Assembly (NCBI GenBank): GCA_024400895.1
Contig: JAKSMA010000030.1
Span: 1 to 15,078 of the forward strand
Direction: 5' to 3'
DNA: 15,078 bases
Source of the DNA: Muribaculaceae bacterium
GTDB taxonomy: Bacteria > Bacteroidota > Bacteroidia > Bacteroidales > Muribaculaceae
In this document: positions 1 to 5,799 of the stretch, in pieces
Layout of the letters: each line of letters starts with the position of its first letter
Position numbering within the stretch: position 1 is the first letter of the stretch
Notes under the pieces: generated by a model
What the model saw: the letters and a program-made list of their open reading frames with translations, nothing else
Told to the model about the DNA's origin: nothing
The model's database searches: none
Made by a program: the position numbers and the translations under genes

Positions 1-1
1 A

Positions 2-931
2 CTGGTGGCCGACCTCTACAAGCCTAAAGGCGTGGATGGCCCATTTGCGGCTCTCGCTGTGAGCGGCCCGTTTGGTGCAGTGAAGGAGCAGTCGAGCGGC
101 CTCTATGCACAAACTATGGCGGAGAAAGGCTTTCTTACCATAGCTTTCGACCCTTCGTTCACTGGCGAAAGTGGCGGTCAACCTCGTCGTGTGGCTTCGC
201 CCGACATCAACACAGAAGACTTTCTGGCGGCAGTCGACTATCTGGCTACTCGCTCTGATGTTGATACCGACAAGATTGGCATCATCGGCATTTGCGGCTG
301 GGGAGGCATCGCATTGAATGCAGCAGCCATCGACACCCGTATCAAGGCCACTGCTGCCATCACAATGTATGATATGACTCGCGTGGCTGGCAATGGCTAC
401 TACGACAGTGGCAACAGCGAAGAAGTGCGCCATGCCATGCGCGAGGAGGTGAGCAAGCAACGCACCGCCGAATACAAGCGTGTGCTCGCTATGGGGCAGG
501 CAACTGATGACAATGCCGAAGGCGCTTATAAGCGTGCGGGTGGCGTGGTCGACCCTCTCCCAGAAGGCGCACCTAAGTTTGTGAAAGATTATCATGCCTA
601 CTATAAGACACCTCGTGGCTATCACGCTCGCTCGGGCAACAGCAACGACGGTTGGAATGCTACAGGTCAAATGGCGTATTTAAATGCGCGTTTCCTTCAC
701 TACACCAACGAGATTCGCTCGGCTGTTTTGGTGATGCATGGCGAGGAGGCACATTCTCGCTACTTCGGTGAAGATGCTTTCAAGAATATGATGAATGGCA
801 ATCCTGTGCCAGACAACAAGGAATTGCTCATCGTTCCTGGAGCCACTCACTGCGACCTCTACGATGGCGGCGACAAGCATTTTATACCTTGGGAAAAACT
901 TGCCGATTTCTTTAAAATTAATCTCAAGTAA
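2..931 (+). CDS. alpha/beta hydrolase, 5' partial
   Basis: The frame is open from the first bases of the window. The GTG at 5 follows an in-frame CTG and is probably an internal valine, so the true start lies to the left. The protein has an alpha/beta-hydrolase layout. A nucleophile elbow with cysteine, IGICGWGG, lies near nt 287-310 (TGC at 293-295). A late strand VLVMHGEEAHSRYF leads into the region expected to hold the acid, and GATHCDLYD near nt 840-865 supplies the catalytic-histidine region. A cysteine rather than serine nucleophile recalls dienelactone hydrolases, and this elbow is familiar from uncharacterised bacterial hydrolases. The substrate cannot be read from sequence. The next gene starts 11 nt after the TAA stop, and an AraC-type regulator follows, so the three probably form one transcription unit of a small-molecule-responsive cluster. 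The family is well supported; the reaction is unknown. Confidence 0.85.
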   Translation: MVADLYKPKGVDGPFAALAVSGPFGAVKEQSSGLYAQTMAEKGFLTIAFDPSFTGESGGQPRRVASPDINTEDFLAAVDYLATRSDVDTDKIGIIGICGWGGIALNAAAIDTRIKATAAITMYDMTRVAGNGYYDSGNSEEVRHAMREEVSKQRTAEYKRVLAMGQATDDNAEGAYKRAGGVVDPLPEGAPKFVKDYHAYYKTPRGYHARSGNSNDGWNATGQMAYLNARFLHYTNEIRSAVLVMHGEEAHSRYFGEDAFKNMMNGNPVPDNKELLIVPGATHCDLYDGGDKHFIPWEKLADFFKINLK

Positions 932-942
932 TCAAGTTGGGC

Positions 943-994
943 ATGAAGAGATTATTTTTATTGTCGGCTACAGTTTTTTTTTGCTATTTTTGCG
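943..994 (+). other. signal-peptide segment out of frame with gene 995-1474 (T9 tract at 974-982)
   Basis: ATG at 943, 11 nt after the hydrolase stop, opens MKRLFLLSATVFFCYFCDG and then runs to an early TAA in the sequence as given. Removing one T from the nine-T run at 974-982 changes this to MKRLFLLSATVFFAIFAMAQ, which flows into the cyclophilin-fold frame at 995. That reading has a basic N-terminus, a hydrophobic core and a credible cleavage site before QTQ. This is almost certainly the true N-terminus of the next gene, separated by a one-base homopolymer shift. Confidence 0.75.
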
Positions 995-1474
995 ATGGCA
1001 CAAACACAAGTGAAAGTCACAGTTAACGGGCATCAGTTTGTTGCCTCTGTTGAAAATACTGCCACAGGCAATGCCTTTGTACAGAAATTGCCTCTCACAC
1101 TCACGATGAGCGAACTCAATGGCAACGAGAAGTATGCCTATGGCGTGCAGCTGCCCACTGAATCGCAGTATTTTGGTGTGGTCAATGCTGGCGACCTTCT
1201 GCTATATGGCTCAAATTGCTTGGTGTTGTTTTATGGCGAGGCGGGAGGATTCAGCTACACTCGCGTGGGGCGTCTGCTTTCAGTTGAAGGCTTGGCGCTG
1301 GCGTGTGGCAACGGTGATGCCACTGTCTCTTTCGAACTCGACGACCCGACAGGCGTGACCGATATCAATGCAGAGAGGCACCACTCGGGCATCTATTCTC
1401 TCTCTGGGCAGCGCTTGAGGGAGGAACCCGAAAGTGGCATCTTTATAAAAAACGGCAAAAAAGTAATAAAATAA
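995..1474 (+). CDS. secreted cyclophilin-like fold protein (frame broken at its signal peptide)
   Basis: The intact frame from ATG 995 encodes 159 residues; the intended start is probably ATG 943 (see the T9 tract). Residues about 1-112 match the small cyclophilin-like fold family found in bacteria (Cyclophil_like2 type). They include LPLTLTMSELNGNEKYAYG, AGDLLLYGSNCLVLFY and a SYTRVGRL segment. These proteins share the beta-barrel fold but are not assumed to have prolyl isomerase activity. The C-terminal ~35 residues, SGIYSLSGQRL...GIFIKNGKKVIK, match the short tail common on secreted Bacteroidales proteins, which supports export. The gene lies between the hydrolase (11 nt upstream of ATG 943) and the AraC regulator (6 nt to ATG 1481), an operon-like arrangement. 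Without the signal peptide the 995 product would stay in the cytoplasm. The biological role is unknown. Confidence 0.8.
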   Translation: MAQTQVKVTVNGHQFVASVENTATGNAFVQKLPLTLTMSELNGNEKYAYGVQLPTESQYFGVVNAGDLLLYGSNCLVLFYGEAGGFSYTRVGRLLSVEGLALACGNGDATVSFELDDPTGVTDINAERHHSGIYSLSGQRLREEPESGIFIKNGKKVIK

Positions 1475-1480
1475 GTTTTG

Positions 1481-2368
1481 ATGAAAGAAATCACAATCAA
1501 TAGCGTACAGGAATTCAACGACATGTACGGCATCGAAACACTCCATCCACTGGTTTCGGTTGCGCGTGTCACGGAGCCTAAAGCGCTCGATGAATGCCTG
1601 GTGCACTATGGGGTGTATGCCTTGTATTTGAAGGAAAATAAGGGGTGCATCCTTTCCTACGGGCGTACGCCATACGACTTCGACGAGATGACCGTCACTT
1701 CGTTCGCACCTGGGCAGACGGTGCATGTGGAGCCAAACCCTGCTGTACCCATTCCTGTTTGGACGGCGCTCGTTTTCCATCCCGATTTCCTCAAGCGCAC
1801 CGCTCTCGGCCGTCAGATGTCGCGCTACGAATTCTTTGACTATTCGAGTAGCGAGGCTTTGCACCTTTCCACTGCCGAGGTGGAGGTGTTCCGTGGTGTG
1901 CTGGCGATGATTTCCCAAGAATTGCAGCACCCTATCGATAAACATACGCGAGAACTCATTGTGTCGAATATCGAACTGCTGCTCAACTACTGTCTGCGCT
2001 TCTACGACCGACAGTTTATCACTCGCGAAGAAATCAACCATTCGGTGGTGAAGAAGTTTGAGATGCTTCTGAAGGACTACATCCTGAGCGAGGCGTCGCA
2101 GAAGGGGCTTCCGACGGTGGCATATTTCGCAGAAAAGTGCTGCCTGTCTACGCCGTATTTCGGCGAACTCGTGAAAGTGGAAACCGGTAGTAAGGCGCAG
2201 GATATCATTGCCGACCGACTGATGGATCGCGCAAAGGAATTGCTCGAAAAGCCCACGCTCTCCATCTCGCAAGTGGCTATGGAATTGGGCTTCGCCTATC
2301 CGCAACACTTCACTCGTTTCTTTAAGCGCCATTCAGGCGTCACCCCTGGTGAATGGCGCACAGCCTGA
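1481..2368 (+). CDS. AraC-family transcriptional regulator
   Basis: 295 residues from ATG 1481. An in-frame TTG directly before it is possible but less likely. The C-terminal ~100 residues form the double helix-turn-helix of AraC/XylS proteins: a first motif around LPTVAYFAEKCCLSTPYFGELVK and a second around SISQVAMELGFAYPQHFTRFFKRHSGVTPGEWR, which is the family signature. The first ~170 residues resemble the cupin-like ligand-binding domain of Bacteroidetes AraC regulators (HPLVSVARV near the N-terminus and an aromatic-rich core). It is the last gene of the hydrolase/cyclophilin-like cluster and begins 6 nt after the previous stop. It most plausibly controls that cluster, including itself, in response to a small ligand. 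Ligand and operator are not visible. No transmembrane or receiver domain is present, so this is a one-component regulator. Confidence 0.93.
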   Translation: MKEITINSVQEFNDMYGIETLHPLVSVARVTEPKALDECLVHYGVYALYLKENKGCILSYGRTPYDFDEMTVTSFAPGQTVHVEPNPAVPIPVWTALVFHPDFLKRTALGRQMSRYEFFDYSSSEALHLSTAEVEVFRGVLAMISQELQHPIDKHTRELIVSNIELLLNYCLRFYDRQFITREEINHSVVKKFEMLLKDYILSEASQKGLPTVAYFAEKCCLSTPYFGELVKVETGSKAQDIIADRLMDRAKELLEKPTLSISQVAMELGFAYPQHFTRFFKRHSGVTPGEWRTA

Positions 2369-2396
2369 TTCGCTTGTCGATAATCACGATATCAAA

Positions 2397-2436
2397 CGCC
2401 CCCAAAATGCTCATGTGTTTGCTGCATTTTGGGGCG
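2397..2436. terminator. hairpin between convergent genes, likely bidirectional terminator
   Basis: A GC-rich stem with arms at 2397-2410 and 2424-2436 (CGCCCC..AAAATGC against GCATTTTGGGGCG, one bulged C) and a 13-nt loop. It sits between the AraC stop at 2368 and the stop of the minus-strand phosphoesterase at 2461. No long T tract follows on either strand, so termination efficiency is uncertain. Confidence 0.6.
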
Positions 2437-2460
2437 TGTTATGTGATTTAGGATTGGAGA

Positions 2461-3909
2461 CTACATCTTGAAGGTCACCTTGAGGTCGTCGACCACCACT
2501 TCTTGTGGGGTGCCGCAGTGGTTGCGGTCTTCCATCATGCTGCGGAGCAGGTTGTCGAACTGGGGCATGGCATTTTCCATTAGGAAGCCTTGCACCATGC
2601 TGCCAATGCCGGCTGGCAATGCAGCGTTGAGCACAGCTTTCAAGCCTTCTTCCATTTGTTCTACCACCTCCTTCGATTGTGGGTTTTTGCCCTCGTTTCC
2701 TTCGTAGAGTGCGATAAACGCTTTCTTTGCCACATCGTCGAATTGCATGTGACACACTTCCATAATGCCTTTTTTCTGGCGGCTGAGGTCGATGTTTTCT
2801 CCGCCAAACATGGCCATCATGCCGTTCAACTTCTTGCTCACGCTGTCGAGCTTGCCCATCAGCTTGCCGAGCATGCTTTCCATCTGTTTAGGCACGGCGT
2901 TTTCCACATGTTTTTTGCCTTCGGCGAGGAGATTCTTGTTTGATGCCACGCTCTTCACTTGGTTAGTGTTCACCGTCATCTTGCCGTCGCTAATGGTGAT
3001 GGTGCGATAATGGAACGGATAGGTGATGAGCGAACCTGTGGCCACTTCGGTAATAGAATCGCCGTTGTTGTAGTCGCGTGCGATGTCGGTGAGGTGAAGG
3101 TGTCCGGTGAGGATGGTGTGGACGCCTGCGTCGATAAGAGCGTTGCGCACCTCTTCATGCTGTGCTACCACGTATTTTTCAAGAATACGAGCTTCGGAGT
3201 CGAAATGCTCTATCAGATGGTGGTGCATCATCGCCACCACTTGCTTGCCTTGGCTGCGCGCCTCGCGTGCGCGAAGCGAAATCCATTTCAGCGTGGATTC
3301 CTTGATGCGTCCTTCGGTGTGGTAGGTGTTCACGGAGTCGCCACGGCTCTTCAGCAAGTTTTCCTCGTCGCGGTTGCTGTCGATACCAATCACCACAAGC
3401 CCCTTGACGGGCTCTGCAGCATAACTGAGCGATGCGGTGTCGCGCTTCACCTCGTTGCCATAGCCGAAGTTTGCATACAGCTTTTCGAATTCCTTGCGGG
3501 TGATGGTGGCGGCATCGCGCTTGTTCTTGCCGTCGAATATCTTGGCATTGGCATTGCTGATGTCGTGGTTGCCGGGAATCACCAGCACTTTGATGCCCTT
3601 GGCGCGCAGCAGTTCGAGTTGGCTGGTCACGAACTCATGGCTCAGTCGCTCGCCGTCTTTTGTGAGGTCGCCCGAAATCATCACTATGTCGGGCTTTTGC
3701 TTGATGATTTGCTGCACCACGGTGCGAAGAATCTCGGCGCTTTCCTTAATCATGCGCATATCGGTAGAGGCATAGGCGTCGATGGCTTCACCTTTGTTGG
3801 GCACCAGTTTTTCGCTCATGGCGTGAATATCGCTCAGCGCCACTATCTTTATTGCACCACTCATTTGCAAAGTGGCTATTGCCACGAGGGCAAGCACGAA
3901 TTTTCTCAT
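2461..3909 (-). CDS. secreted calcineurin-like metallophosphoesterase
   Basis: 482 residues from ATG at 3909. An upstream extension of the open frame lacks coding character and would bury the signal peptide, so it is rejected. Residues 1-19, MRKFVLALVAIATLQMSGA, form a Sec-type signal peptide. The dinuclear-metal phosphoesterase motifs follow in order: D27-x-H29 (SDIHA), G80-D81 (ISGDLTKDGE), G113NHD116, H229-H231 (MHHH) and G269HLH272. Residues ~290-482 are a less conserved helical C-terminal region of the sort seen in Bacteroidetes members. The expected reaction is phosphomonoester or phosphodiester hydrolysis in the periplasm or at the cell surface. The substrate cannot be deduced, and cytoplasmic cAMP phosphodiesterase (CpdA) relatives are unlikely functional equivalents because this one is exported. 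It is a single-gene unit with a -7 box at 3942-3949 and the hairpin at 2397-2436 downstream. The stop is TAG. Confidence 0.92.
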   Translation of the reverse strand: MRKFVLALVAIATLQMSGAIKIVALSDIHAMSEKLVPNKGEAIDAYASTDMRMIKESAEILRTVVQQIIKQKPDIVMISGDLTKDGERLSHEFVTSQLELLRAKGIKVLVIPGNHDISNANAKIFDGKNKRDAATITRKEFEKLYANFGYGNEVKRDTASLSYAAEPVKGLVVIGIDSNRDEENLLKSRGDSVNTYHTEGRIKESTLKWISLRAREARSQGKQVVAMMHHHLIEHFDSEARILEKYVVAQHEEVRNALIDAGVHTILTGHLHLTDIARDYNNGDSITEVATGSLITYPFHYRTITISDGKMTVNTNQVKSVASNKNLLAEGKKHVENAVPKQMESMLGKLMGKLDSVSKKLNGMMAMFGGENIDLSRQKKGIMEVCHMQFDDVAKKAFIALYEGNEGKNPQSKEVVEQMEEGLKAVLNAALPAGIGSMVQGFLMENAMPQFDNLLRSMMEDRNHCGTPQEVVVDDLKVTFKM

Positions 3910-3941
3910 GTGTTTGTTAGTTGTTTTTTTGTTCTTTGTGG

Positions 3942-3949
3942 CAAAATTA
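3942..3949 (-). promoter_or_regulatory. -7 box (TAATTTTG) of the phosphoesterase gene
   Basis: Read on the minus strand, TAATTTTG matches the Bacteroidetes -7 consensus TAnnTTTG and lies 33-40 nt upstream of ATG 3909, predicting a leader of about 25-30 nt. No convincing -33 TTTG is present at the usual distance. The box lies inside a copy of the TTTTGCCACAAA motif that recurs in the inverted repeat at 4030-4065. Confidence 0.5.
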
Positions 3950-4029
3950 GTGATTTTTATAATCAAATTGATAAATCTTGAGTGGTTTTTGGTGGAAAAC
4001 TGCGTGTGCGTTGTGATTGTTGAATGTGT

Positions 4030-4065
4030 ATTTTGCCACAAAAAACCATGATTTTGTGGCAAAAT
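4030..4065. repeat. 14-bp perfect inverted repeat, candidate operator
   Basis: Arms ATTTTGCCACAAAA (4030-4043) and TTTTGTGGCAAAAT (4052-4065) are perfectly complementary around an 8-nt spacer. A third copy, TTTGTGGCAAAAT, lies at 3935-3947 and overlaps the phosphoesterase -7 box. No T tract follows, so a terminator is unlikely. A regulator-binding site is a reasonable inference. The centre is about 100 bp upstream of the promoter. Confidence 0.5.
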
Positions 4066-4152
4066 GCATGCTAAAATCGCCCGAAAGTATTAAATTGTGT
4101 TAAATTATATAAGAAAGTTGCTGAAAAATTATGTTGTATAACATATAAAGCC

Positions 4153-4313
4153 TAATTTTGTATCGGTTTTTCATGGTATTAGTTTTTAAGGTTGTGAAAT
4201 TCTTGGCGTCGTGACGACGGTTTTTATTTCATTTTGTTTAAGGTTTATGTTAATGGTATTAGAAGGTTAATTAGTTAAGCAATCCCCGATAGTGATATCT
4301 GGGATTTTTTTTT
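4153..4313 (+). ncRNA. candidate small RNA or leader, promoter-like box to strong terminator
   Basis: TAATTTTG at 4153-4160 matches the -7 promoter consensus. About 150 nt downstream is a strong plus-strand terminator (4281-4313), with no gene of ordinary size between. The interval has a 10-bp direct repeat ATGGTATTAG at 4173-4182 and 4253-4262, a hairpin CGTCG-TGA-CGACG at 4207-4219, and two very short frames: MVLVFKVVKFLAS (4173-4214, its TGA forming the hairpin loop) and MLMVLEG (4247-4270). An independent transcript such as a small RNA or peptide leader would explain the terminator. I do not recognise a known RNA family, and no -33 element is clear. Confidence 0.35.
4281..4313 (+). terminator. 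rho-independent terminator
   Basis: AATCCC (4281-4286) pairs with GGGATT (4301-4306), then after one mismatch GATA pairs with TATC around a GTGA (GNRA-type) loop. A T9 run at 4305-4313 follows. The T run is on the plus strand only, so it ends plus-strand RNA arising from the spacer. Confidence 0.75.
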
Positions 4314-4461
4314 GTCCCTATTTCCCCACCATTTTTCCACCCTCCATCCCCGAATATCCCGAATATCTATAATATCGAGTCATCCCCAAGAAAAAGCCGA
4401 ATTCTGCCGCATGCCCATGGCTTAAATTCAATAAAAAATCAGCTTTTTGAGAAAAAATCTT
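4314..4461. other. gene-free AT/pyrimidine-rich spacer with short tandem repeat
   Basis: No coding frame is supported here. A tandem 9-bp repeat CCGAATATC occurs at 4350-4358 and 4359-4367, within a C-rich pyrimidine stretch at 4316-4350. I see no further structure. Confidence 0.4.
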
Positions 4462-4469
4462 TATCTTTG
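4462..4469 (+). promoter_or_regulatory. -7 box TATCTTTG directly before the small membrane gene
   Basis: TATCTTTG matches TAnnTTTG and ends 5 nt before ATG 4475. Transcription would start at or next to the start codon, which predicts a leaderless or nearly leaderless message. No strong -33 TTTG stands at the usual distance. Confidence 0.5.
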
Positions 4470-4474
4470 TGGCG

Positions 4475-4777
4475 ATGAAAGAATATCGCAAGAAACAGCA
4501 ACGCACCGACCCTGTACAGCGCTTGGCTCCTGGTCGGGCATATTTCGACTGCATCCTCAATCCGAAAGGGGAGCAGGCGCGCCTCGATGAGGAAATGCGC
4601 CGTGAGCAGGAGTTGGCCAATGCCAAGGCGGAATATCTGGAGCAGTTGGCAGAGTTCGACGAGTCGCGCTTGCCTCGCCATCCCGAAGACGCCGAGCCCG
4701 AAAAGGGCATTGGGTCTGTGGTTTTTGGTGTGGTAGCGCTCATTTTGCTCATTATTGCCATTCTTGTGTTTGGATAA
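4475..4777 (+). CDS. small tail-anchored membrane protein, function unknown
   Basis: 100 residues from ATG 4475; a GTG two codons upstream overlaps the promoter box and is less likely. Residues 1-~75 are strongly charged (MKEYRKKQQRTDPVQRLAPG near the start, then an Arg/Glu-rich stretch around EEMRREQELANAKAEYLEQL likely to be helical or coiled-coil). Residues ~78-100, GIGSVVFGVVALILLIIAILVFG minus the ends, form a single C-terminal hydrophobic helix ending at the stop. The topology is therefore a cytoplasmic domain anchored by its tail. I do not recognise the family. It appears to be a single gene with its own promoter, followed by 200 nt and a separate promoter for the deaminase gene. Composition and frame make it a real gene; no catalytic motif is visible. 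Confidence 0.75.
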   Translation: MKEYRKKQQRTDPVQRLAPGRAYFDCILNPKGEQARLDEEMRREQELANAKAEYLEQLAEFDESRLPRHPEDAEPEKGIGSVVFGVVALILLIIAILVFG

Positions 4778-4904
4778 ATCAAGAAAATCAATTAGGACAG
4801 AATGGCCATGTTGTTCTGGGCTAAAAGTGATTTTGTGTGGTTTGTGGAGTGTGCTGTGTCGCAAAAAAAACAACCAAAAGATAAGTTTTTTGCAATGTTA
4901 TTTG

Positions 4905-4912
4905 TAACTTTG
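4905..4912 (+). promoter_or_regulatory. -7 box TAACTTTG of the deaminase gene
   Basis: TAACTTTG matches TAnnTTTG and lies 67 nt upstream of ATG 4979. The implied start near 4919 would include both possible translation starts of the gene (4979 and 5099). Confidence 0.55.
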
Positions 4913-4978
4913 CCCCGCTATTTTTTATATCACGGTAGTATCAAGAGTGTTTTTACTAATTATCTATTCACAACTTAG

Positions 4979-5563
4979 ATGATAATTCATAATAAATATT
5001 TAGGTCTACTTGGGTTGGCGTTTTTTGCGCTAATTCCAATTTTGTTCAATTCATGCAGTGACAACAAAGAAAAATATAACAACAAAGACAAACAAAAAAT
5101 GGAACATATTGATTACATGAAACTGGCCATTGAAGAGGCCACAAAGGGCATTGAAGCCCACGATGGAGGACCATTCGGTTCTGTGATTGTTAAAGACGGA
5201 AAGATTGTGGGCCGTGGCCACAACTGCGTGTTGAGCCACAACGACGCCACTGCGCATGGCGAGGTGAGCGCTATCCGCGATGCCGGAAAAACTCTCGGCA
5301 CTTTTGACCTGAGCGGATGCACCATCTACACCACTGGCGAGCCATGCCACATGTGCTTGTGTGCATGTATGTGGGCTAACATCAGTAAGGTTTACTATGG
5401 CTGCACAATCGAAGACAACGGACGCATCGGTTTCCGTGACGACAAATTCGACAAGATTTTCGGCGGTCGCGACAAATTGGGCGACTTCATGGAAGAGGTT
5501 GGCCGCAAAGAGTGCCTCGACTTGTTTGACAAATATAATGCTTCAAAGCACGATACTTATTGA
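4979..5563 (+). CDS. nucleoside/guanine deaminase family protein with putative lipoprotein signal
   Basis: 194 residues from ATG 4979. Residues ~41-194 form a cytidine-deaminase-superfamily zinc enzyme closest in pattern to guanine deaminase GuaD-type nucleoside deaminases. GGPFGSVIVKDG is followed by TAHGEVSAIR (zinc ligand H93, proton shuttle E95) and EPCHMC (zinc ligands C123 and C126). The known reaction of relatives is hydrolytic deamination of guanine or related bases in the cytosol. Unusually, residues 1-26 look like a lipoprotein signal: a lysine, the hydrophobic run YLGLLGLAFFALIPILF, and NSC with C26. A charged linker SDNKEKYNNKDKQK follows, resembling the acidic or charged export tails of Bacteroidetes surface lipoproteins. 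If translation instead starts at ATG 5099 (residue 41), a standard cytosolic enzyme of 154 residues results. The family is certain; location and exact substrate are open. Confidence 0.85.
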   Translation: MIIHNKYLGLLGLAFFALIPILFNSCSDNKEKYNNKDKQKMEHIDYMKLAIEEATKGIEAHDGGPFGSVIVKDGKIVGRGHNCVLSHNDATAHGEVSAIRDAGKTLGTFDLSGCTIYTTGEPCHMCLCACMWANISKVYYGCTIEDNGRIGFRDDKFDKIFGGRDKLGDFMEEVGRKECLDLFDKYNASKHDTY

Positions 5564-5588
5564 CCCCGATAGTTCATCAGGATATAGG

Positions 5589-5644
5589 CGATACATCTTT
5601 TGCAGTCACGAGCAGTTCGTGTTGTGGAAGATGTATCGTTTTTT
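5589..5644 (+). terminator. rho-independent terminator after the deaminase gene
   Basis: A perfect 11-bp stem, CGATACATCTT (5589-5599) with AAGATGTATCG (5628-5638), encloses a smaller CACGA/TCGTG hairpin. A T6 run at 5639-5644 follows. It lies 25 nt after the stop codon. Confidence 0.85.
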
Positions 5645-5698
5645 ACTATGGTAAAATGTTTTTTTTGTGCTTATTGCTGTGGTAATACTCTGGTTTTC

Positions 5699-5731
5699 TT
5701 GCGCTAATTCTATGATTTTTTTGTAACTTTG
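5699..5731 (+). promoter_or_regulatory. promoter of the polysaccharide deacetylase gene
   Basis: TAACTTTG at 5724-5731 is a good -7 box, and TTG at 5699-5701 sits 22 nt upstream, close to the usual -33 spacing. The predicted transcript starts near 5738. Confidence 0.55.
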
Positions 5732-5799
5732 CACCGATTAATTAAATTTTGAATTTCACGTACGTAAAAATCGAGTCTGTGTTTTGGCTATTGATTAGC

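Noticed and set aside
1280..2332. Long minus-strand open frame (350 codons) opposite the AraC gene
   Set aside because: It is exactly antisense to a clear AraC regulator, has no domain and is rich in Cys/His/Arg as expected from a reverse shadow.
2959..3981. Long plus-strand open frame (340 codons) opposite the phosphoesterase
   Set aside because: All phosphoesterase motifs lie on the other strand; this frame has no recognisable domain.
3910..4062. N-terminal extension of the phosphoesterase by 51 residues
   Set aside because: It would bury a good signal peptide, lies in AT-rich promoter sequence containing the -7 box, and has no coding character.
4439..4873. Minus-strand frames opposite the tail-anchored protein
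   Set aside because: Overlap each other and the plus-strand gene, lack domains, and the plus frame has a promoter box and sensible membrane topology.
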